The notes under the pieces: model-generated
What the model saw: the letters and a program-made list of their open reading frames with translations, nothing else
Databases searched by the model: none
Told to the model about the DNA's origin: nothing
Shown: positions 24,139 through 32,829 of the stretch, piece by piece
How positions within the stretch are numbered: position 1 is the stretch's first letter
Layout: each line of letters starts with the position of its first letter
Translations under genes and position numbers: made by a program
Assembly (NCBI GenBank): GCA_046756565.1
Contig: JBHHWO010000010.1
Coordinates: 1 to 54,512 of the forward strand
DNA length: 54,512 nt
Direction: 5' to 3'
Origin: CALZIK01 sp046756565
GTDB lineage: Bacteria; Acidobacteriota; Thermoanaerobaculia; Multivoradales; JAHEKO01

Positions 24139-25842
24139 CTAGCCGTGCTTCTGACTACCGCGCTTTTTCTTCGGTTGTTTGCGTTGGCGCCGGCTCCGCT
24201 TGCCCTTCTGCTTGCTCTCTTTCTTCTCCGCCAGCTTGCGGCGCCGCTCCGCCTTCTTGCGGTTTTGTCGCACCCTTGACTGGGGAAACGGGTTGACCTG
24301 CTCCGCTGTCTGAGCGGCCTCGGTCTCGGACCGTGGATGGCCTTTCCCGGTCTTGCGCACCGTGCCCTGGTAGGACAAGTACTGGTCCGGGTTCTTGGGA
24401 TAGCGCTCACCGTAGGAGCGCACCGTATCGTTGGCCTCGTCCAGCAGGATGCTCGGATGATGCCGGCGCTTCTTTCCTGGCACCAGATTGTCGGATCCGA
24501 TTGAGAAGCCCATGCCGGACTTCGGCTCGACTCTCGGTGTGTTCGGATTGACCAGGCGATCCCGAGTGAAATGATAGGCACCGACGATGTCCTCCGGATC
24601 CACCCGGTGGGTGACGTACTCGGCGTAGGGCCAGACTGCAGAGGCATCCTCGTCGTGCTCCTCGGTCGGGTCGTACTGAAAACGTTTCGGATCCCGCCAA
24701 TCCGCCCCTTGAGTCTGCCCACGTTCGGCCTGTTGCTGCGCCTTGAAGGTGTTTACCGCCTGACGAGTACGAATTGCGTAGAGGTACCCGCCCTCCTGGC
24801 CGGTGTCCTCATCGTGCTCCTCGGCCTCGAACGGAAAAAAACAGGCTCCGCGCACGTCCCGCGCCAGGCACACGCCGGTCGCTGGCACGATGTCCTCGGT
24901 ACCGGTGCGATATACGATTTCGTTGCCCGTCGGCTCACCGCCTTCGGTTTCACTCCGAGGCCCGGAATCTCGCTCCTCCTTGGTGGTGAAGCCTGTGCGC
25001 AGTACCTTTCCAGGGGCACGCGTGTCGGCCCGCCACATGATCGTACCCGTGTCGCCAAAGTCTTCATCGAACGGGCTGCTCTCTCCTTCCCGCGAGAGCA
25101 CCAGTCCCTTACCCCGAACATCGTAGCTATCATCGGTCTCGGCCCGTTTGGCGAAGCGAGCTTGTTCCTGCTTTGAAAGCTCTGGGAGGACTTGCTCGAG
25201 GGGATGGGCGGGCCGCAATCGCTCCGTTCGGTCGCGCTCGAACCGCTGATGGCGTTCGACACGAGCCGCCTTGCCGACGTCCCGACCTCGGCCCTTCGAA
25301 CGATCCTTCCGGTTTCGTTTTCTCAAGCTCTTCAGGTTTTGCTGATCGTGCTGTCTCTGGCGTTGCTCTTCCAGTTGTTGTCTTTTCTGCTGTCTGCGTT
25401 CCTGATTCTGTTTCTGTCTTTCTCGACGCTTCTGGGCCGTCTTGCTCGGTTGGCGCTGAATTGGAGCTCCTGACCACGACTCAGGTGACACATGCCGCGT
25501 CTGCGCCGGCTCGGTATGGAACCGAGAACCTCCGGTGTAGGCCAGGCCGGTTCGAGCCGCCGACTTGAGCACGTTGCGTCGGACGCCGGCGTCGCCCACA
25601 CCCAATCCGGAAGGCTTCTCAAGACCGGCCTCGAGGTCCGGAGGCAGGGCCGCCTTCAAACCGCCCACCGAGACGGACCCGAAGTCATGTCCCGGGCGGT
25701 TCTCGGCACGCGATTCCGCCGGAGACGCGGACGGTTCGGGAGGGCTCGGCTGAAGCGCGAAGGGTCGTCTTCGCACGCCGGGGACCGGTGACTCGGCGAC
25801 GCCGGACCGGAACCGAATGGGCTTTCTCGTCCTGTTACTCAC
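24139..25842 (-). CDS. Degenerate DUF4157 leader fused to pertussis-toxin-S1-like ADP-ribosyltransferase; candidate eCIS toxin
   Basis: A protein of ~567 residues from GTG 25842; GTG 25890, with GGGAAGAA just upstream, is an alternative. Residues ~51-131 align with the neighbouring DUF4157 protein (GHDFGSVSVGG, LPPDLEAGLEKPSGL, GLAYTGG), but HExxH is replaced by PESWSG, so no peptidase. Residues ~138-225 are an Arg/Gln-rich coiled coil. Residues ~268-430 resemble the cholera/pertussis ADP-ribosyltransferase group: MWRADTRAPGKVLRTGF (Arg-strand, like YRYDSRPPEDVF of PtxA), GGYLYAIRT, and WPYAEYVTHRVDPEDIVGAY, which parallels YQSEYLAHRRIPPENI with the catalytic Glu (here E408). The central STS motif is replaced by GVCLARD. 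The final ~45 residues are Lys/Arg-rich, like a nuclear localisation or nucleic-acid-binding tail. No ADP-ribosylglycohydrolase immunity gene is nearby. Confidence 0.72.
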   Translation of the reverse strand: MSNRTRKPIRFRSGVAESPVPGVRRRPFALQPSPPEPSASPAESRAENRPGHDFGSVSVGGLKAALPPDLEAGLEKPSGLGVGDAGVRRNVLKSAARTGLAYTGGSRFHTEPAQTRHVSPESWSGAPIQRQPSKTAQKRRERQKQNQERRQQKRQQLEEQRQRQHDQQNLKSLRKRNRKDRSKGRGRDVGKAARVERHQRFERDRTERLRPAHPLEQVLPELSKQEQARFAKRAETDDSYDVRGKGLVLSREGESSPFDEDFGDTGTIMWRADTRAPGKVLRTGFTTKEERDSGPRSETEGGEPTGNEIVYRTGTEDIVPATGVCLARDVRGACFFPFEAEEHDEDTGQEGGYLYAIRTRQAVNTFKAQQQAERGQTQGADWRDPKRFQYDPTEEHDEDASAVWPYAEYVTHRVDPEDIVGAYHFTRDRLVNPNTPRVEPKSGMGFSIGSDNLVPGKKRRHHPSILLDEANDTVRSYGERYPKNPDQYLSYQGTVRKTGKGHPRSETEAAQTAEQVNPFPQSRVRQNRKKAERRRKLAEKKESKQKGKRSRRQRKQPKKKRGSQKHG

Positions 25843-25950
25843 TCTTGAATCGAGAGCGCTATGCAGAATCTCTCCTCTCAGTGTAACCACTTCTTCCCGT
25901 CGGCCCAAGCAGACCGGCCCAAAAAGAAGAGGCCTGACAAGCAGTTGTAT

Positions 25951-25965
25951 ATAACCACCTGTTAT
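25951..25965. promoter_or_regulatory. Small inverted repeat in divergent control region
   Basis: ATAAC, a CACCT spacer, then GTTAT (25951-25965) in the short AT-rich gap between the divergently transcribed toxin-like gene and the PKD lipoprotein gene. Symmetry and AT content suit an operator or overlapping promoter elements; TATGAT at 25964-25969 could be a -10 but has no good -35. Evidence is weak. Confidence 0.3.
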
Positions 25966-25982
25966 GATGACGGGCCTTTCCC

Positions 25983-27347
25983 ATGACGAGAATCGCTGGA
26001 TTCTTGCTGGCTGTTCTGGTCGCCGGCTGCGACGCGAGCAACCCGGTAGCACCGGTAGAGCCTCCCGATCCCGGACCCTCGGGTGAGCCGGTAACCATCA
26101 ATCTGTTCATCACCGTCAACGAGCTTTTCGCCAACGGCGACTCCACCCTGATCAAGGCGACCGTCGCCAACACGAACACCGCTGCGCCGCCGGCCGGGGG
26201 TGCGCTGCTGACCCTCAAGACCGACCTCGGCAACTTCGGGCTCGACGAGATGGGCGACCCGATCCAGCTGGTCGAGAAGGCGCTGGTGCAGGGTAAGGCC
26301 AAGGTGGAGTTCTTTCCCGGCAGCGAAACCGGCGCTGCGTCGATCCTGGCGAAATTCGGCGAGGCCGTGGTCCAGATCACGATCAACATCGTGGATCCCG
26401 GAGACCCTCCCAAGGCCGATTTCACTTTCGAGGCCAACGGCTTCGAAGTGATCTTCACCGACACGTCGACCGGAACGCCCACAGCCTGGAGCTGGAAGTT
26501 CGGCGATGGTAGCCGCAGCACCGACCAGAACCCATTCCATCGATACACAAAGGCCGACACCTTTCGCGTCCGGCTCAAGGTCTCGAACCCCGCCGGCGCG
26601 AGCGACAAGGCCCAGTTCGTGGCCGTCGAGCGAGCGCTCCAGGCCGACTTCGAGGCCACCGCCGGCTCTGGCCTGAGCGTGATCTTCACCGACAAGTCCA
26701 TGGGCAATCCGTCCAGCTGGCTCTGGAAGTTCGGTGACGGTAAGCGAAGCACCGAACAGAACCCGATTCACGTCTACGACAGTGCCGGTGAGTACATCGT
26801 CAAGCTCGAGGTGCGCGGCGGCGGCGAGACCTCGGATGTCTCGAAGTTCGTGACCGCGGGCGCCGAGATCATGACCCCCGAGGCCGACTTCGAAGCCACC
26901 GCCGGCGCCGACCTCGTGGTGATCTTCGAGGACAAGTCGACCAACGATCCGACCGCGTGGCTGTGGGACTTTGGAGACGAGAAGACCAGCACCGAGCAGA
27001 ACCCGACGCACAAGTACGAAGTCGCTGGCCAGTACACGGTGAGCCTGACCGCGACCAACTCGGCGGGCTCGAACAAGATCTCGAAGTTCGTCGACGTTGG
27101 GCCGCCGATGGCCGACTTCACCTTCGTGGTCACCGACTGTGACGTGGCGTTTACCGACGCATCCACCGGAAGTCCGGAAAGCTGGTCGTGGAACTTCGGC
27201 GACGGCGGGACCAGCGAAGACCAGGACGCCTCCCACACGTACACCGCTGCCGGCACCTACACCGTCACCCTCACGGTGAGCAGCACGAGCGGCACGAGTG
27301 TAAAGAGCCGGCAGGTCGCGATTGCCGCCGCCCCATCCTGCCCCTAG
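25983..27347 (+). CDS. Lipoprotein with four PKD domains
   Basis: A protein of 454 residues. A lipoprotein signal peptide ends in LVAGC (Cys16), followed by a Pro-rich linker and an Ig-like region (~residues 35-140). Four PKD domains follow, each with a W-x-W-x-F-G-D-G core: WSWKFGDG, WLWKFGDG, WLWDFGDE and WSWNFGDG. PKD domains are extracellular beta-sandwich spacers for protein or polysaccharide contacts. It lies between the toxin-like gene and the TssM gene in the opposite direction to both, with a stop codon sharing CTAG with the TssM stop. A surface scaffold or docking role is possible but not shown. Confidence 0.9.
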   Translation: MTRIAGFLLAVLVAGCDASNPVAPVEPPDPGPSGEPVTINLFITVNELFANGDSTLIKATVANTNTAAPPAGGALLTLKTDLGNFGLDEMGDPIQLVEKALVQGKAKVEFFPGSETGAASILAKFGEAVVQITINIVDPGDPPKADFTFEANGFEVIFTDTSTGTPTAWSWKFGDGSRSTDQNPFHRYTKADTFRVRLKVSNPAGASDKAQFVAVERALQADFEATAGSGLSVIFTDKSMGNPSSWLWKFGDGKRSTEQNPIHVYDSAGEYIVKLEVRGGGETSDVSKFVTAGAEIMTPEADFEATAGADLVVIFEDKSTNDPTAWLWDFGDEKTSTEQNPTHKYEVAGQYTVSLTATNSAGSNKISKFVDVGPPMADFTFVVTDCDVAFTDASTGSPESWSWNFGDGGTSEDQDASHTYTAAGTYTVTLTVSSTSGTSVKSRQVAIAAAPSCP

Positions 27348-30300
27348 CGCGCCTCTGCGGCCGCCGGCCTTGCCTCCTTGGCCGCCGGCTGTGAGTCCTC
27401 CGGCGCGCTCTCGATCGCGCACTTGGCCGGCGCCGGCGGCTGATCGGTCAAGGGCGCGTCCGAGCGCCGGAAGTCCGGCAGCTCGAGGGGCTTGCCGCCG
27501 TCCGGCGGTAGCAGGTTGATCGCTAGATAGACCCTGGCGGCCGTCCGCGGCTCTTCCGCTCCTTCTTCGACGGTGTCTATCGAGAACTCCGTCGTGATCG
27601 GATTCGACTCCGTGAGCAAGGGAAAATGCTCGACCTCTACGCGGTACTCGACCAGGAGTCGTAGAAGCGACCATGGCTCGCGGTACCGGTAGGTCAGGGT
27701 TCGGCCATCGGCGAGCCCGTGCACCGAATCCGCGGGCGCGTTCGGCGAGAAGAGCGACCCGGTCGCCCACCGAAACGTGAGCGTTACCGGCTTACCGTAC
27801 AGCCAGCGACCGTCGGGGTCCTGGGGATCCTTGGCGTCCGGAGCCGGGCTTACCGAACGGGTATTGAGCAGATCGATCACCTTCTCGCCGTTCTCGCTGC
27901 GCTCGCCTTTCTCGGCCGGCTCGCCGACGCTCATGAGCCAATCGATGATCTGGTTGGCGCCCTGCTCCTTGGTGCGGTCGATCCGGAATCTCACACGAAC
28001 GTCAAAGACGGGATTCTCGGTCTTGGCCTCCGGCGCCAGGAAGGACCGGAAGAGTTTGCGCGCGGCCACCATCTCCTTCATGAACCCGAGCGCTCGATCC
28101 CGGCTATCACCGAATTGCCGGCTGCATTCGGGCAGGTTGTCGAGCAGCAGCCGGGTCTCGGAGAAGGGCCGCCTGTCGGCCTTCGTGTCGCCGTCGAAGA
28201 AGCTGCCGATGTCCGCCGGAGTCGCGTCTTCGAGGGCGTGCTCGGAGGCGAACGGGAACCGGCCGGCCAGCCGCTGATTGAAAAGTCTCCCGAGCTTCAT
28301 GTACTGCTCGTAGCCGCCCTCGTCCGCGAGCTCGCCGCAGCGTCTCAGGAGGTCGTTTCTGAGCTTGGCTCGCTTGTTCAAGAAGTAGTCGCCCCCGGAC
28401 GCAACGGCGGCGGGCATCGAACACGCCGAGCAGTTCTCGGCTCCGGACGACGCGAAGCAAGCCATCAAGTCGAAGACATCCGGCCTCGGTGCGTCCGTCG
28501 CGTCTGCATCATCGCCGTTGTCGTCGTCCTTCTTCTTCTTCTTGGGAGGCTCGTTGATGGCAATCGTCGACACGAAGTCCTCGAGGCTGGCGAGTGGATT
28601 GCCAGGCGTCTTGGCCGCGTAGTCGGCGAGATCGGAAACGATGTCGTCCCAGGAATCGGATCCGGGAGCCGAGCTGCCGGAGAAAGTCGCCTGCAACGGC
28701 TCGGCATAGGCGGAAGACAAGCGCGTCACCGTCTCCCGAGTCGTCTTCAAGTAGTCGTCGAGCTGGTCGGCCGTCTTGGCTCCAAAGGCCTCGAGTCCGG
28801 GGCCGGGTAGGCCCTGCCACCAAGCGAAAGATCCGTCCAGAGAGGCGTAGAGATCCAGAGCCTCGAGGAGTGTCGTCAGCTGAGTGAAGATGTGCGTCCT
28901 CTGGTTCCGAATCGTGCCCGCGAGAGCCGCACGATCTGCACTCAGACCGAGATCGCCTAAAGCATCCAGCAGGCTCACGAGGGTCTTCTCCGCAGCCTGG
29001 AGGTTGGCGATCTGAAGCCCGATCGTGTCTTCGAGCTGCCCGGGATCCGCCGGTGCCTCCGGGAATGCGTACGGTTGGCCCTCGGAGATCAGGCAGATCA
29101 TGTTCCTCTCCAACCCCTCGAGCGCGACCTCGGGCGCCGAGTCGGCTAGAAGAGGCGGCAGCTCTTCGACGCCATCCCAGTCCAGGTAGGCCAGGTAGAG
29201 GTCGTGTGCCTTCTCGAGCTTTGCCGTGTCCCAAGCCCGAGCTTCCCTCGAGGGCTGGCACCGATCCTCGACGAAAGAGACCCCGAGAATCTCCTCGAGG
29301 CTGGCCAGAACTTCCTCGGCCTCCGGTGACAGTGTCCACTTCTGATCGCTCCGCGCGAGCAGTACGTCGTCGTCACCGCGCGTAGACTCCAAGCGGTTTT
29401 GAAACGCCAGGAACCGGGTCCGCGTCTTGCGCCTGATGACGTCGGCGACCTCGGGCCCCAGAAACGGCGAATCGTGGATGCGGCGCAGGATCTCGTCGAA
29501 TCCGTCGCCCAGGTCGGGCACGTCCGCAGCGCTCCACTGAATCACCATGGAGTCCTCGGCCTCGAGCGCTTTCTGGGTCTCTTCGAGGCTCTTGCGAAGA
29601 GCACGGTACTCGTCGAGTTCCGACTCGGTCGGTCTAGCCATGGGGTCCTTGGCTTCGAGCGCTTTCTGGATCTCCTCGAGGTTCTTCCGAAGAGCACGGT
29701 ACTCGTCGAGTTCCGATTCGGTCGGTTCGGCCATGGAGTCCTTGGCTTCGAGCGCTTTCTGGATCTCCTCGAGGTTCTTTCGAAGAGCACGGTACTCGTC
29801 GAGTTCCGACCCGGTCGGTTGATAGCCGAGATCCAGGCGTCTCCACTGCTCGGCCACGAGATCGAGATCGAGCCGTAGGGGGTTGCGGTCGAAGATCGCT
29901 TCCAGGAAGCTGTCCGCGAGAGCGTCAACGCTCTTGCGCATGGGCGCGCGGTGGGGATCGTGCTCGAACTCGACCGAGGCGACGGCGCCGAGTCTCTGCC
30001 CATAGAAGTCCTCCGGATCGCCGCCCTTGGGCCTCAAAGAGCTCTGGAGCGTCGGGCGCGTCAGGGTGTTGAGCTCTTCGACGCGCTCGGAAGCAGCCGT
30101 GCGCGCGGGGAAGATCCGCGAGAGCAAGTCGATCAGGTAGCCGGGGATCCCCTCGAGCCAAGCAAGCAGGCTGCTGATGTCCTTCGAAAGCCCGTCGACG
30201 AGGCCGCCGATAATCCCACTGCCCGAGCTCGAGTCATCGGTTTGCGTCTTGTCATCGGCGGACCCGGTGTTCGACTTGTCGGCGCCCGCTTCCGAGCCTT

Positions 30301-32098
30301 TGTCTTCGGTGTTCGGATCGTCGCCGGTGGCGCTCGGTTCGTCGTCGGCGGCTATGCGATCGCCGGCAAATCGCTGGTAGGCGGCCACGCTCCGATCCAG
30401 GCTGGAAAGCTCCCGCGTCCACGAATCGAGCCCGCGGAACTCCGGATAGTCCTCGATCGCGACCAACTCGTCCGCCCACTCGGGCGTTCGGGCGGCCGGG
30501 GAGACGAGCTCGAGGTCACGGGCTCGATTCCCGAGACTCGACAGAATCGGAGGGAAGATGTCCTCCTCGAAACCCGTCTCGACAGCCCGGTTCCGGCGCT
30601 TCGGAAGACCGCTGAAAAGGGAGGCGGGCAGGCCCAGAGAGCGCAGCCGGAAGGCCTCTACGTCCGAGGCGGAGGCAAGAAAACCGCGGGCACGGTCCTC
30701 GCCGGTCGGAGTCGCGACGGAGACCGGCTCTGTGAGTCCGAGGGCGAGCTCGACAAAGGCCTTCTGGCCCTCCGCCACGGCCCGGACTCGATCGGCCTCC
30801 CGGGTCGCGCCGAAGGCGACCCAGGCCAGCGCCGCGATCGTCAGACCGGCCAGCGCGGCACGCCAGCGGCTTGCTCTCGTCGAGGCGCGCTCGGTCGGCT
30901 GTCCCAGGCCGGTCTCCGGGAAGACCTTGTCATCCAGGAGGTCGCCCACGAAGACCACCTCGGACGGCGCAGCCTCGTCCGTGCCGGCCGCAGCCACCGC
31001 AGCTCGATCACCGGGCCCGGTGCCGCCGCCGCAGAAGTAGAGGCCCCGGAAGAGCATCGGCTCCAAGCCGGCGCTCGGGCTGAAGAGGTGATTGGCGTAG
31101 ATCGTCAAGGGTTGGCTGAGCTCGGCCAGCCGCTGCGGCAAGCGGACAGAGTCCTCACCGCGGTCGCTTTCGCCCGCGCTTCCCGAGGCGAGCGCTTCGA
31201 GCTGAAAGCCCTCGATCTCGTCGCGGATCTGCACAAAGGCCTGCTCGACCCAACCGCCCGAGTAGGGCATCTTCGGCGAAGACGGATTGGACCAACCGAC
31301 CAGCTGTTGACGGCGATCCGAGCCAGCCACGGCTGCCGGGACCAGGCTTGGGAAGCCCGGGATCAAATCGCAATGGCTGACCAACAGGTAGACCGGCAGC
31401 CGCATGCCGAGATCGCGCTGTGCCTGGGCCAGCTTGTGCTGCAGGAGCGCCCCACGACGCGACGCTTCGGCGAGGCTCTGCTCGAGCGGCTTCTTGTCGC
31501 TCAGGAGCGTGTAGGCGGGCAATGTCAGGACCGCGCTGTCGATCGGCCGTCGGGGGCGGCTTCGGCGGATGAGCCTGAGAATGGTCTTCCACTCTGTGTC
31601 ATCGGAGGAGAGCCCATCGGTGCGAAGCAGGTCCTTCCCGACGACGTCGAGCACGATACCGGCATTGAATGCCCACCAGTTGATTCCGGGGTGATCGGGC
31701 TCGGTCCGCTGCCGCGGCTGGCCGAACGGCAGGCCCAGGCGGGACCTGCCGAGCAACGTGGTCTTGCCCGAGAGTGCCGGACCGAGCACCAGCACCCAGG
31801 GGCGCTCGTAATCGGCCCGGCCTCGCCGGAAGACCCGGCGCAGTGCCGCTCGCGCACGAGCGAACGACTTGCGAAGATCCGGCCGCGGAGGAGGTGTGGT
31901 CAGATCCACGGCTTCGACGGAGGCCTCCGGCCGCAACCGGGAGTCGTCGGTCTCCGAATCCGGTCGAGCTTCCTGTGCCAACCGGTAGAGCCACCAGACG
32001 ACCGCGCCGATCAAGACCGCCAGCACGGCGAGGAGCACACCCAGATAATCCCTGAGCAGAGTCTGAAACAGCTGATTCAGCGCGCTGAGATCGCTCAC
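27344..32098 (-). CDS. tssM: TssM/IcmF-family inner-membrane protein with 31-residue tandem repeats
   Basis: A protein of 1584 residues starting at GTG 32098 (GTGA overlap with the TssL stop; an ATG at 32125 is also in frame). A TM near residues 20-40 precedes a GTPase-like domain with Walker A GPALSGKTT (~106-114). IcmF landmarks follow: LVSHCDLIPGF, the diagnostic FRGLYFCGGG (family consensus lRGxYFtSG), DKVFPETGLG, and a second TM at ~412-431. Residues ~763-855 contain three near-identical 31-residue ELDEYRALRKNLEEIQKALE units. The C-terminal part (YREPWSLLRLLVEY) matches the TssM C-terminal beta domain. Canonical TssM is ~1100-1300 residues, so the middle is expanded. TssM spans the envelope and docks the T6SS baseplate. 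No other T6SS baseplate gene is nearby. Confidence 0.9.
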   Translation of the reverse strand: MSDLSALNQLFQTLLRDYLGVLLAVLAVLIGAVVWWLYRLAQEARPDSETDDSRLRPEASVEAVDLTTPPPRPDLRKSFARARAALRRVFRRGRADYERPWVLVLGPALSGKTTLLGRSRLGLPFGQPRQRTEPDHPGINWWAFNAGIVLDVVGKDLLRTDGLSSDDTEWKTILRLIRRSRPRRPIDSAVLTLPAYTLLSDKKPLEQSLAEASRRGALLQHKLAQAQRDLGMRLPVYLLVSHCDLIPGFPSLVPAAVAGSDRRQQLVGWSNPSSPKMPYSGGWVEQAFVQIRDEIEGFQLEALASGSAGESDRGEDSVRLPQRLAELSQPLTIYANHLFSPSAGLEPMLFRGLYFCGGGTGPGDRAAVAAAGTDEAAPSEVVFVGDLLDDKVFPETGLGQPTERASTRASRWRAALAGLTIAALAWVAFGATREADRVRAVAEGQKAFVELALGLTEPVSVATPTGEDRARGFLASASDVEAFRLRSLGLPASLFSGLPKRRNRAVETGFEEDIFPPILSSLGNRARDLELVSPAARTPEWADELVAIEDYPEFRGLDSWTRELSSLDRSVAAYQRFAGDRIAADDEPSATGDDPNTEDKGSEAGADKSNTGSADDKTQTDDSSSGSGIIGGLVDGLSKDISSLLAWLEGIPGYLIDLLSRIFPARTAASERVEELNTLTRPTLQSSLRPKGGDPEDFYGQRLGAVASVEFEHDPHRAPMRKSVDALADSFLEAIFDRNPLRLDLDLVAEQWRRLDLGYQPTGSELDEYRALRKNLEEIQKALEAKDSMAEPTESELDEYRALRKNLEEIQKALEAKDPMARPTESELDEYRALRKSLEETQKALEAEDSMVIQWSAADVPDLGDGFDEILRRIHDSPFLGPEVADVIRRKTRTRFLAFQNRLESTRGDDDVLLARSDQKWTLSPEAEEVLASLEEILGVSFVEDRCQPSREARAWDTAKLEKAHDLYLAYLDWDGVEELPPLLADSAPEVALEGLERNMICLISEGQPYAFPEAPADPGQLEDTIGLQIANLQAAEKTLVSLLDALGDLGLSADRAALAGTIRNQRTHIFTQLTTLLEALDLYASLDGSFAWWQGLPGPGLEAFGAKTADQLDDYLKTTRETVTRLSSAYAEPLQATFSGSSAPGSDSWDDIVSDLADYAAKTPGNPLASLEDFVSTIAINEPPKKKKKDDDNGDDADATDAPRPDVFDLMACFASSGAENCSACSMPAAVASGGDYFLNKRAKLRNDLLRRCGELADEGGYEQYMKLGRLFNQRLAGRFPFASEHALEDATPADIGSFFDGDTKADRRPFSETRLLLDNLPECSRQFGDSRDRALGFMKEMVAARKLFRSFLAPEAKTENPVFDVRVRFRIDRTKEQGANQIIDWLMSVGEPAEKGERSENGEKVIDLLNTRSVSPAPDAKDPQDPDGRWLYGKPVTLTFRWATGSLFSPNAPADSVHGLADGRTLTYRYREPWSLLRLLVEYRVEVEHFPLLTESNPITTEFSIDTVEEGAEEPRTAARVYLAINLLPPDGGKPLELPDFRRSDAPLTDQPPAPAKCAIESAPEDSQPAAKEARPAAAEAR
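29533..29811. repeat. Three tandem 93-base units inside the TssM gene
   Basis: The motif GTACTCGTCGAGTTCCGA recurs at ~29606, 29699 and 29792, exactly 93 bases apart. The units encode 31-residue ELDEYRALRK-type coiled-coil repeats with only a few substitutions, implying recent duplication or ongoing copy-number change in the periplasmic part of TssM. Confidence 0.88.
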
Positions 32099-32829
32099 AC
32101 CACCCCACTCTTTTCCAGAATCCAATCGATCGCTGCGGTGGCGTCCTGCCAGAGGAAGTAGGAGCTCGCAAAGAGAACGACTAGCGCTCCGAGAGCGGCC
32201 CAGGCCCAGGCCTTCAGGTTGGGCAGGCGATCGCCCGCTGACCGGCCCGCGGTGTGCTCATAGGCCGACGGCGAGATCCACGGGTCGGACTCGCCACCTG
32301 AGCGGTCGGGAAGTGCGAAGGCGAGCAGCTGCCGCCGGTAGTTCGAGAGCCTCCTCTGGGCGGATCCGTCCTCCGGATCGCCACCCAAGCCGAGCGACAG
32401 TATGAACAGGTACAGCCTGCCGAGTTCCCGGCGCCCGGGATCCCCGACTTCGAGAAGCTTCTCGATCCTCCGCAAGACCTCCAGCGTGCCCTTGTCGGTC
32501 TGAAAGAGGCGCGATTCGAGAGTCGCGCCTCGCCAGTTGTTGCTGTCCGGCCATTCGAAGCACAGCATGGCGTCATCGGCGAAGACCGCCAATGCGTACC
32601 TCGCCTCTTCGAGGTTGAGAGCGTCCGCCGACCTGTCGCCTTCCGCATCGCGTCTCTCGAGAAGCTCCATGAACGGCGCCTGCAAGCCCTCGACTGAGCC
32701 ATCCGATCCTCCGGTCGCCCCACCGCTCGCGGATACCCCGCGTTCTATCCGGCGGCGGCTCTGTTCCAGGAGCGAGAAGATCCCGCGGAACAGATCCGTC
32801 AGTAGCGGAGGTGCGTCGCCGGGGCTCAA
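32095..32829 (-). CDS. tssL: TssL/DotU-family C-tail-anchored inner-membrane protein
   Basis: A protein of 244 residues. The DotU signature is clear: ARYALAVFADDAMLCFEW, NWRGATLESRLFQTDKGTLE, then VLRRIEKLLEVGDPGRREL and GRLYLFILSLGLGG. The linker is disordered and a single TM at ~208-230 (AWAALGALVVLFASSYFLW) anchors it at the C-terminus, as for TssL. No peptidoglycan-binding OmpA domain is fused. ATG overlaps the stop of the upstream lipoprotein gene and its own stop overlaps the TssM GTG. In T6SS, TssL forms the cytoplasmic hook that meets TssM and the baseplate adaptor TssK. Confidence 0.9.
   Translation of the reverse strand: MSPGDAPPLLTDLFRGIFSLLEQSRRRIERGVSASGGATGGSDGSVEGLQAPFMELLERRDAEGDRSADALNLEEARYALAVFADDAMLCFEWPDSNNWRGATLESRLFQTDKGTLEVLRRIEKLLEVGDPGRRELGRLYLFILSLGLGGDPEDGSAQRRLSNYRRQLLAFALPDRSGGESDPWISPSAYEHTAGRSAGDRLPNLKAWAWAALGALVVLFASSYFLWQDATAAIDWILEKSGVV

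Noticed and set aside
24139..25842. Active DUF4157 peptidase in the toxin candidate
   Set aside because: HExxH is replaced by PESWSG and the third-ligand region is absent.
29533..29811. CRISPR-like repeat array
   Set aside because: Units are directly adjacent with no spacers, remain in frame and encode a coiled coil within TssM.
29951..32161. 736-codon + strand frame opposite TssM
   Set aside because: No domain; the - strand frame carries the IcmF motifs.
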